Below are positions 13,509 through 19,462 of a stretch of 19,462 nucleotides of DNA, piece after piece (positions within the stretch are counted from its first letter, which is position 1; the number at the start of each line of letters is the position of its first letter). Source of the DNA: Ruminococcaceae bacterium UBA6855 (GTDB lineage: Bacteria; Bacillota; Clostridia; Oscillospirales; Acutalibacteraceae). Under the pieces are notes generated by a model that worked only from the letters and a program-made list of their open reading frames with translations, did not search any database and was not told the DNA's origin. The stretch lies in the NCBI GenBank assembly GCA_002451755.1, contig DKDF01000024.1, positions 1-19,462 of the forward strand, given 5' to 3'. The position numbers were made by a program, and so were the translations under genes.

Positions 13509-13749
13509 CATTCCTGATCGGAGACAAAAAAGTCTCAGCCGAATGAAGGCGCGCCAAGAACTTCCTTACCATAGAGGTTATTACGGAAAGAAAGGTTGAT
13601 AGCGATTCCGAGCCATTCAGAAATATCCGACTGCTACGGATAAGGCGATGAAACGATTAAGGGACAATGATACTTCCCTAAGGGGCTGGCGGAGTACCCG
13701 GCAGAGGTGAAATTCCTATGAGTTCGGTCAGCAGCCGAACGCCTATTGA
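13499..13749 (+). ncRNA. Candidate structured RNA / long 5' leader upstream of parAB
   Basis: About 250 nt with no credible ORF and repeated evidence of RNA folding. A closing stem pairs TCAATAGGT (13499-13507) with GCCTATTGA (13741-13749), one wobble. Inside are GAGAC/GTCTC (13521-13536), CGGAA/TTCCG (13584-13610), TATCCG/CGGATA (13624-13642), AGGGA/TCCCT (13660-13679) and GTTCGG/CCGAAC (13722-13740, abutting the closing stem). The purine-rich, non-repetitive loops (for example 13681-13715) look like conserved RNA rather than random AT-rich spacer. After the last hairpin comes a T-rich tract (13750-13776), so part of the leader could act as an attenuator. I do not recognise an Rfam family. 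It may be cis-acting for the parAB transcript or a stand-alone RNA of the element. Confidence 0.5.
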
Positions 13750-13794
13750 TTTCCTTTTATGTTTTTGGGGGATGAGATCGAATTAAATGCAGCT

Positions 13795-13827
13795 ATCAAA
13801 GCATAGGACATATGCCTGTGTTTTGAT
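13795..13827 (+). promoter_or_regulatory. Hairpin just upstream of the parA ribosome site
   Basis: ATCAAAGCATAGG (13795-13807) pairs with CCTGTGTTTTGAT (13815-13827), 13 pairs including two G-U, loop ACATATG. It ends about 25 nt before the AAGGAGG of parA. There is no U-tract; it could gate translation of parA or be a protein-binding site. Confidence 0.5.
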
Positions 13828-13868
13828 GGTCTAATGATCCAAATTTATAAGAAGGAGGAAAAGCGAAG

Positions 13869-14699
13869 ATGCCAAACTGTAAAACCATAGCGATATGTAA
13901 TCAGAAGGGCGGTGTGGGCAAAACAACTACTGCGGTAAATCTTGGAGTAGGTCTTGCTATGCAGGATAAAAAAGTACTTCTTGTTGATGCAGACCCGCAA
14001 GGAGATTTAACTACTTGCCTCGGTTGGCAAGATACGGACAGCTTAACGCATACACTGGCCAATAAACTGTTGGCGGTGATGCGAGAAGAACAGCAGGATC
14101 CGCTTGTCGGTATGCTCAATCACAAGGAAAAAGTTGATCTTGTTCCCTCGAATCTTGAACTTGCTTCGACAGAAATGAGCCTTGTTACTGCGATGAACAG
14201 AGAACGTATTATGAAAAGTTATCTTGACCAGGTGAAAGACAAATATGACTATATACTTATAGATTGTATGCCCTCGCTTGGCATGATAACGCTTAATGCT
14301 CTCACAGCGGCAGATAGCGTAATTATACCCGTGCAAGCACAGTATTTGCCCGCCAAAGGTATGACACAGCTTTTAGCGACAATTGCAAAAGTAAAAAAGC
14401 ATACTAATCCCAATCTGCATATAGACGGTGTTTTACTGACACTTGTAGATGGAAGAACAAATCTTGCAAAAAGTACCGTAGAAACATTACGAAATCATTT
14501 TGGAAGTTACATTAAAATCTATAAGACGAGCATACCCATTGCCGTGAAAGCTGCCGAAGTATCCTCAAAAGGGAAAAGCATATATGCATATGAACCAAAC
14601 AGTATCGTGTCAAAAGCTTATGCAGACTTTACAAAGGAGGTGTTAGCTGATGACAGAAAGAAAGAGCGACTTCACGTTACCCACGAATATGCTCGATGA
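13869..14699 (+). CDS. parA: ParA/Soj-family partition ATPase
   Basis: A 276-residue cytoplasmic Walker-type ATPase of the ParA/MinD superfamily that drives segregation or stabilisation of plasmids and conjugative elements by ATP-dependent nucleoid binding with a ParB partner. Seen are the deviant Walker A KGGVGKTT (residues 13-20, with both lysines), Walker A' VDADPQGD (Asp42), Walker B YILIDCMPSLG (Asp132) and the usual C-terminal region. There is no N-terminal HTH, so this is a Soj-like rather than P1-like ParA. AAGGAGG precedes the ATG. The end overlaps parB by 50 nt in another frame, so the two are translationally coupled. It is the first gene of the element module, behind the long structured leader. 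Confidence 0.93.
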   Translation: MPNCKTIAICNQKGGVGKTTTAVNLGVGLAMQDKKVLLVDADPQGDLTTCLGWQDTDSLTHTLANKLLAVMREEQQDPLVGMLNHKEKVDLVPSNLELASTEMSLVTAMNRERIMKSYLDQVKDKYDYILIDCMPSLGMITLNALTAADSVIIPVQAQYLPAKGMTQLLATIAKVKKHTNPNLHIDGVLLTLVDGRTNLAKSTVETLRNHFGSYIKIYKTSIPIAVKAAEVSSKGKSIYAYEPNSIVSKAYADFTKEVLADDRKKERLHVTHEYAR

Positions 14700-15600
14700 T
14701 CTGTTTTCTACACAGGAGGAACGAGATGATGCAAAGCTTAGCAAAATACGGGATATTCCATTAATAGAGATTGACGATTTTCCCGAACATCCGTTTAAGG
14801 TGCGCGATGATGAAGATATGATACAGCTTGTGGAGAGTGTAAAGAAACGAGGAGTTATTACTCCGGCTACTGTTCGTCAAAAAGAGGATAGCAGATATGA
14901 ACTTGTCTCAGGACACAGACGAAAAAGAGCTTGTGAGCTTGCCGGGTTCGAATCCCTCCGCTGCGAGATTGTAGACCTTGATTGTGATGCTGCGACCGTT
15001 CTTATGGTAGAGAGTAACTATCAACGTTCGCAGATACTACCGTCAGAGAAAGCCTTTGCTTACAAGATGCGACTTGAAGCGATGAACAGGCAAGGAAAAC
15101 GCATGGATTTAACTTGTGCACCAGTGGAGCACAAGTTAAATGGAGCAAAGTCAAGAGATATACTCGGAAATGAAGTTGGCGAAAGTCGAGAACAAGTTCG
15201 TCGGTATATTCGTCTTACAAATCTTGTCTCTGAATTGCTTGAACTTGTAGATGAGGGAAAAATTAAGATGCGTCCAGCTGTGGAACTTTCATATTTGGAT
15301 GAGGACTGCCAGCGGGCGATTGTTGATGAAATTGACATGAACCAATGTACTCCGTCCCATGATCAATCTATTCGCATGAGAAAAATGTTCGAAGAGGGAA
15401 AACTTACACCGGAAGCAATTACAGCTATCATGACCGAGCAAAAGCCCAATCAGCGCGAGCGCTTTATTATTCGAGGAGATAGGGTAAGAAGTCTTATACC
15501 CAAAAGTGTTCCGTTAGATCAGACAGAGGAATATATTGTAAAAGCACTCAAATATTATGCTGATTTTATGCGAAAGCGCACGGAGCGGGACAGCCGTTAG
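14650..15600 (+). CDS. parB: ParB/Spo0J-family DNA-binding protein
   Basis: A 316-residue partner of ParA that binds a centromere-like site and stimulates ParA. The N-terminal ParB/sulfiredoxin-like domain (about 33-125) has IPLIEIDDFPEHPFKVRDDEDM, then the arginine-rich nucleotide-binding motif SGHRRKRACELAG (87-99) characteristic of CTP-binding ParB clamps. A central helix-turn-helix region (about 165-200, including SREQVRRYIRLTNLV) gives sequence-specific binding. The remaining C-terminal part is helical and basic and probably dimerises. An AGGAGG site lies 8-9 nt before the ATG inside the parA coding region. The 50-nt overlap with parA is longer than the usual 1-8 nt. The parS-like target is not identified; palindromes in the leader are candidates. 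Confidence 0.9.
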   Translation: MTERKSDFTLPTNMLDDLFSTQEERDDAKLSKIRDIPLIEIDDFPEHPFKVRDDEDMIQLVESVKKRGVITPATVRQKEDSRYELVSGHRRKRACELAGFESLRCEIVDLDCDAATVLMVESNYQRSQILPSEKAFAYKMRLEAMNRQGKRMDLTCAPVEHKLNGAKSRDILGNEVGESREQVRRYIRLTNLVSELLELVDEGKIKMRPAVELSYLDEDCQRAIVDEIDMNQCTPSHDQSIRMRKMFEEGKLTPEAITAIMTEQKPNQRERFIIRGDRVRSLIPKSVPLDQTEEYIVKALKYYADFMRKRTERDSR

Positions 15601-16070
15601 AAAAGGAGTATGTTTGTTGTGACTTCCCCTTTCTCACACTCTATCCCCTTTATAACTACCACATACTAACCGAAAAACAATCTGTTTTAAATTAAACTCT
15701 ATCTTACTTAAGCAAATAAGAGTTCTGCATTTGAATTTGTGGAAAAGCCAATGTTAAATGGTCGGCGTGGTTGAATAATTGAGAAGAAATGTGAAAAAGG
15801 GCAAGCTCTGAACATATATTTGTACTTTGCGATTGGCAGACAATGCCTTGCACATCACGAATAGGCTCGCCCCTGTTTTTCGGGTAGTAAAAAAGTTTCA
15901 AAATAACCCAACAGGCTCGAGACAAATAGAAAATAGAGGTTAAGGCCATTGGCAAAAAAACAAATTTTTAACGGGTCAAAAATATAAAACAGATTATCAA
16001 ATTAAATAAATTTGTTTAGACACATCGTATCATATGGTGTGTTTCTTGTTTTTTAGGAGGTAAAAACAAA
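15601..16070 (+). other. Non-coding gap between parB and the surface-protein gene
   Basis: 470 bp without a credible gene. A long-range stem GGGCAAGCT (15799-15807) with GGCTCGCCC (15864-15872), one mismatch and one wobble, precedes CTGTTTTTC and may terminate parAB. A 19-codon ATG ORF (15610-15669) sits too close to an AAGGAG to be convincing. An 83-codon minus-strand ORF (15704-15955) lacks a ribosome site and is not called. An imperfect hairpin with a T-tract (16021-16054), CACAT/ATGgTG arms, lies directly before the AGGAGG of the next gene and could be an attenuator. No consensus promoter for the surface-protein gene was found. Confidence 0.45.
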
Positions 16071-19000
16071 ATGAAAACACATTCGTTTAAGCGTTGGATT
16101 GCAGGACTGCTTTCTGCCGCGTTGTGCCTTTCCGCATTTTTGGGACTTGGTATAACTAAAGCCTTTGCTAAAGGTGAGCAGGCGGAAGTGTGTTTGGTTT
16201 CATTCCCCCGCGAGGGTGATGCTAATTATAGTACAACCACATGGGGACATGATGATATAAAACTTATGAACGGTTGGTTCTTTCAGAAAGGAAAGTATCT
16301 TACGGTTTATTCAATGGGTTCATATAACGGTAAAATATGTTACTGTATCGAACCCAGTACCATGGTGAAAAGCGGAGATAGATTATCTTCGACCAATGAA
16401 ACATATTGGGATAATTATCCAGATAAATACAATAAGACGATTTCTGGGGAAAATGTTAAGCTAATTATAGGGCGCATTCTACAGTATGGCTATACTGGAA
16501 CTATAAGCACATCATGGCGTTCACAGAATTCAGAGGATGCAGCGAAACTTTCCAATGCTACAGCCACGCAGCTTTTAATATGGGAAACTATCGTTGGTGA
16601 GCGCGATGCGGAGTTTAACCATGTTGCTCCAAAGAATTGTAGTTCAGTTCTTGACTATATACGGGCAGACAATCCACTTCGCTCAGAGATATTGAACTAT
16701 TATAATCATATTGTTGAGAGGGTTCAGAGACATACGAAATTGCCGTCCTTTTGCTCTGCTACAATTGATGGAGCCCAGAATATTGAACTTAAGTGGGACG
16801 GGAACTCTTATACTGCCACACTTACAGATACTAACAATGTCCTTCAGGATTACACTTTTTCCAGTGGTTCTTTTGGGGTTCAGATTAAAGTCAGCGGAAG
16901 AAATCTGATTGTTACTTCATCAGAAGCACCATCATCACCGATTACAATTGTTGCTAAGAAAAACGATTCACAGAGAAAAGGTCTTGTCGTATGGGGCGAT
17001 GGAGTTTATGCGCCGGGTGAAGGTGTACAGGACCTTGTAACATATGTGCAAGAGGTTGATGATCTTGTACAAGGGTTTGTTAATTTAAATGTATCCTATG
17101 GTTCTGCTAAGATTGTAAAGACTTCTGAAGACGGTCATATTGAAAATATTACCTTTACTGTTATAGGTAATGGCGTTAATCAGACAGTTAAGACAAATTC
17201 TAAGGGCGAGATACAGATCGACAATCTAATGCCTGGTGACTATAGCGTGACCGAAATGAGCTATGACAAATATGAGCCACAGGAGTCTCATCATGTAACT
17301 GTTGTATCAGGAAAAACAGCTATAGTGACTTTTAATAATAAGCTCAGACGTGGAGATTTAAAAATTATAAAGTCTTCGGAAGATAACCTCAACGAGGGCG
17401 TGACCTTCCACCTCTACGGTACATCGCTCTCGGGCATTGCTGTGGACGAATATGCCGTGACTGATGCGGACGGCGTGGCGACTTTTGAAGATGTCCTCAT
17501 CTCCGGCGCTGCTCCTTATACCGTGGAGGAAGTGGACACTGCTGTTCGCTATGTCGTTCCCGAAGCGCAGTCTGCGCCTATCCGCTGGAACGAGGTCACA
17601 AATCGTAGCTTCCTCAACATTCTGAAGAAATTCTCTGTGACCGTTACCAAGAGCGACGCTGAAACCGGTACGGCGCAGGGTGATGCTTCTCTTGCCGGTG
17701 CGGTCTATGGCATCTATAAGGGCGAAACGCTTGTGGATACCTACACCACCGACAAAAACGGACAGTTCGTAACCAAGGAATATATCTGCGATGATGACTG
17801 GACGGTGCGTGAGATCACTCCGTCAGAGGGTTATCTGCTTGATACCACCATCCATAAGGTCGGCGCAGAGCCGCAACTTTATACTGTGGAGCATAATCAG
17901 ACGGCAAATGATGTGACCGAGCAGGTCGCAAAGGGCAATGTTGCCATCATCAAGCACACCGATAACGGCGATACGCAGATCGAAACACCCGAAAATGGCG
18001 CTGAGTTTGCCGTGTACCTGAAAGCCGCAGGCTCTTATGATAATGCAAAGGATACCGAGCGTGACTATCTCACCTGTGACGAAAACGGCTTTGCACAGAC
18101 AAAGGATATGCCTTACGGCATCTACACCGTACATCAGGTGTCCGGCTGGGAAGGCAGAGAGCTGATGCCCGACTTTGATGTGTTCATTTCTCAGAATGGG
18201 GCGACCTATCGCTATCTCATCAACAACGCTCCCTTCAACAGCTTTATCAAAATCGTGAAGCAGGACGCAGAAACCGGTAAGACCATTCCTTATGCAGGTG
18301 CAGGATTCAAGATTTATGACCCGGACGGGAATCCTGTGACAATGACCTTCACCTATCCGACATCGACCAATATTGATGTGTTCTATACCGATGATGAGGG
18401 TTCACTGATTACACCTGAAAAACTGCCTTACGGCAGGGGGTATTCCATTGTTGAAGTGCAGGCTCCCTATGGATATGTACTTGATGAAACACCTATTTAT
18501 TTTGACGTGACACAGGAAAACTCTATAGAAGAAAGTGGGGTTACAATAATAAAAGTAAATAAAAAGAATTTTGCACAGAAGGGCACAATTGCAGTAGAAA
18601 AGACGGGAGAAGTGTTCTTTGGGGTTTCTGTTTCAGGAGGCATAGATGAAAGTGGCAATGAACTACCCATCATATATCAGCCGCAGTACGAAAAGCGTGG
18701 GCTTCCTGGTGCGGTCTATGAGGTCGTTGCCGCAGAGGATATTATTACCCCTGATGGTACCGTCAGAAATCATAAGGGAGATGTTGTTGATACCATTATT
18801 ACCGATGAAAATGGAATAGCTATGAGCTGTGAACTCTACCTTGGTGAATATGAGGTGCGCGAAGTCACTGCTCCTAACGGTATGGTTCTCAATCCTGAAT
18901 CCTGTTTCGTGGAGCTTGTCTATGCCGGTCAGAATGTGGCTGTGACCGAAACTGCGACTTCTTTCGAAAACGAACGTCAGAAGGTGGAAATCAGTCTTGT

Positions 19001-19462
19001 GAAGTCCATTGAGCAGAATGAACGCTTCGATATCGGCACAAACGGTGAGATGAAGAATATTACCTTTGGGCTGTTTTCTGCCGAAGAAATCGTATCGACT
19101 AGCGGCACCTTTATTCCCGCAGATGGTCTTATCGAGATTGTTTCTCTCAATGAGGATGGAACGGCAACAATTAAGACAGACCTTCCTTATGGAAGATACT
19201 ATGTGCAGGAACTTGCTACAGATAGCCACTACAAGCTTTCTGACGCTAAGTATCCTATAATTTTTGAGTATGTCGGTCAGGATACGGCGGTCGTAAAGAT
19301 TGCTGTCAATGATGGTAAAGCAATCAAAAATGACCTGATTTATGGTTCTGTTTCCGGCAAGAAGGTTGATGAGGACGGCAACGCTCTCGGCGGTGCGATG
19401 ATTGGGCTGTTTCGCACGGATGACGGCGAGTTTACAAAGGAAAACGCTCTGATGACTACCAC
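16071..19462 (+). CDS. Thioester-domain/Cna-B repeat surface protein, 3' end cut by window edge
   Basis: The open frame from the ATG at 16071 (AGGAGG 10 nt upstream) runs unbroken to the window edge, 1130 codons. The signal peptide ends near AFA (residue 33). A thioester adhesion domain follows: YCIEP with Cys92 and TATQLLIW with Gln167 match the Cys-Gln thioester pair (TQXA/TED family) that can bind host or cell-surface amines covalently. After a linker come Cna-B/SpaA-like beta domains at about 346-424, 427-517, 521-612, 622-720, 723-828, 838-967, 971-1088 and 1091 onward. They show the Lys (IVK, IIK, VTK, IVK), Glu (VTEM, VEEV, VREI, VQEL) and Asn (FNNK, INNA, IKND) pattern of intramolecular isopeptide bonds. 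A C-terminal sortase motif would lie beyond the window. Probably an adhesin or mating-contact protein of the element. Codon use changes sharply along the gene. Confidence 0.88.
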   Translation, partial: MKTHSFKRWIAGLLSAALCLSAFLGLGITKAFAKGEQAEVCLVSFPREGDANYSTTTWGHDDIKLMNGWFFQKGKYLTVYSMGSYNGKICYCIEPSTMVKSGDRLSSTNETYWDNYPDKYNKTISGENVKLIIGRILQYGYTGTISTSWRSQNSEDAAKLSNATATQLLIWETIVGERDAEFNHVAPKNCSSVLDYIRADNPLRSEILNYYNHIVERVQRHTKLPSFCSATIDGAQNIELKWDGNSYTATLTDTNNVLQDYTFSSGSFGVQIKVSGRNLIVTSSEAPSSPITIVAKKNDSQRKGLVVWGDGVYAPGEGVQDLVTYVQEVDDLVQGFVNLNVSYGSAKIVKTSEDGHIENITFTVIGNGVNQTVKTNSKGEIQIDNLMPGDYSVTEMSYDKYEPQESHHVTVVSGKTAIVTFNNKLRRGDLKIIKSSEDNLNEGVTFHLYGTSLSGIAVDEYAVTDADGVATFEDVLISGAAPYTVEEVDTAVRYVVPEAQSAPIRWNEVTNRSFLNILKKFSVTVTKSDAETGTAQGDASLAGAVYGIYKGETLVDTYTTDKNGQFVTKEYICDDDWTVREITPSEGYLLDTTIHKVGAEPQLYTVEHNQTANDVTEQVAKGNVAIIKHTDNGDTQIETPENGAEFAVYLKAAGSYDNAKDTERDYLTCDENGFAQTKDMPYGIYTVHQVSGWEGRELMPDFDVFISQNGATYRYLINNAPFNSFIKIVKQDAETGKTIPYAGAGFKIYDPDGNPVTMTFTYPTSTNIDVFYTDDEGSLITPEKLPYGRGYSIVEVQAPYGYVLDETPIYFDVTQENSIEESGVTIIKVNKKNFAQKGTIAVEKTGEVFFGVSVSGGIDESGNELPIIYQPQYEKRGLPGAVYEVVAAEDIITPDGTVRNHKGDVVDTIITDENGIAMSCELYLGEYEVREVTAPNGMVLNPESCFVELVYAGQNVAVTETATSFENERQKVEISLVKSIEQNERFDIGTNGEMKNITFGLFSAEEIVSTSGTFIPADGLIEIVSLNEDGTATIKTDLPYGRYYVQELATDSHYKLSDAKYPIIFEYVGQDTAVVKIAVNDGKAIKNDLIYGSVSGKKVDEDGNALGGAMIGLFRTDDGEFTKENALMTT

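Larger units (their letters stand above)
13381..19462. mobile_element. Left part of a putative integrative and conjugative element
   Basis: From about 13381 composition becomes AT-richer and gene content switches to a long structured leader, parA, parB and a large thioester/Cna-B surface protein. This set is frequent at one end of Tn1549/CTn-like conjugative elements of Clostridia (family knowledge). No integrase, relaxase, coupling protein or VirB-type gene is in view, so a plasmid-derived island is an alternative. The left end is not resolved: I place it between the ppdK terminator (13320) and the promoter-like sequence at 13480. The AT palindrome at 13387-13406 is one candidate junction. 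The element continues past 19462. Confidence 0.6.

Noticed and set aside
13540..13740. Resemblance of the leader (GCAGAGGTGAAATTC) to a short stretch of 16S rRNA
   Set aside because: Only about a dozen bases match what I recall of some 16S sequences; the surrounding helices and universally conserved segments are absent, so it is not an rRNA fragment.
13381..13868. Group I/II intron or known riboswitch in the leader
   Set aside because: No domain V-like hairpin, no GUGYG 5' boundary, no intron-encoded protein, and no aptamer core I recognise.
15704..15955. 83-codon minus-strand ORF between parB and the adhesin
   Set aside because: No ribosome site, no recognised family, opposite orientation to the module. 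Kept only as part of the unexplained gap.
17823..19229. Minus-strand ORFs of 103 and 188 codons opposite the surface-protein gene
   Set aside because: The plus strand is continuously open with clear Cna-B repeats; the minus-strand ORFs lack ribosome sites and domain features.
1..19462. CRISPR array, tRNA or rRNA genes
   Set aside because: I saw no regularly spaced direct repeats, no cloverleaf with CCA-type acceptor and T-arm motif, and no rRNA signature on either strand.

Overview
The window looks like a low- to mid-GC Gram-positive anaerobe of class Clostridia (probably an Oscillospiraceae/Ruminococcaceae-type gut or rumen bacterium). This rests on strong AGGAGG-type ribosome sites, TTGACA/TATAAT promoters, a pyruvate,phosphate dikinase with residue numbering matching the Clostridium symbiosum enzyme, and a conjugative-element module with a Cna-B surface protein. 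The assignment is an inference; no rRNA gene is present.

Chromosomal part (1-13320). A partial uronate isomerase gene (uxaC, minus strand) is divergent from a two-gene operon encoding a PHP-domain metallophosphoesterase and a membrane-anchored alpha/beta hydrolase, closed by a strong terminator. Two minus-strand genes follow: a flavodoxin-fold protein with a compact four-cysteine motif, and an XRE regulator with two membrane segments. A roughly 190-bp MITE-like element with terminal inverted repeats (4801-4991) precedes trmL (tRNA methyltransferase). A 71-residue Lys/Ala-rich membrane peptide (plus strand) is convergent with a minus-strand cluster glmU - membrane-anchored unknown - pth, which serves cell-wall precursor synthesis and translation quality control. 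Between glmU and ppdK is an AT-rich islet (about 8830-10430): its own consensus promoter, a five-codon mini-ORF, an unrecognised secreted 345-residue protein, a 59-residue two-helix membrane peptide and a terminator. ppdK, a strongly codon-biased central-metabolism gene with an extended -10 promoter, ends at a textbook terminator.

Element part (about 13321-19462, continuing past the window). Composition becomes AT-richer and the gene set changes to that of an integrative and conjugative element (ICE) or similar: a long, highly structured untranslated leader, a ParA ATPase, an overlapping ParB, a 470-bp non-coding gap, and the first 1130 residues of a large cell-surface protein with an N-terminal thioester domain and at least eight Cna-B-like domains. 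ParA/ParB would maintain the element; the surface protein probably mediates adhesion or mating contact. No integrase, relaxase or type IV secretion gene lies in the window, so the ICE assignment rests on gene content and compositional change.

The most interesting signal is the leader at about 13445-13749. It contains several local hairpins enclosed by a long-range stem, and one strand of that stem can pair with three different partners, which suggests a regulatory RNA switch or a stand-alone structured RNA. Second is the AT-rich islet with its orphan secreted protein and small membrane partner. Third is the mosaic composition of the surface-protein gene.
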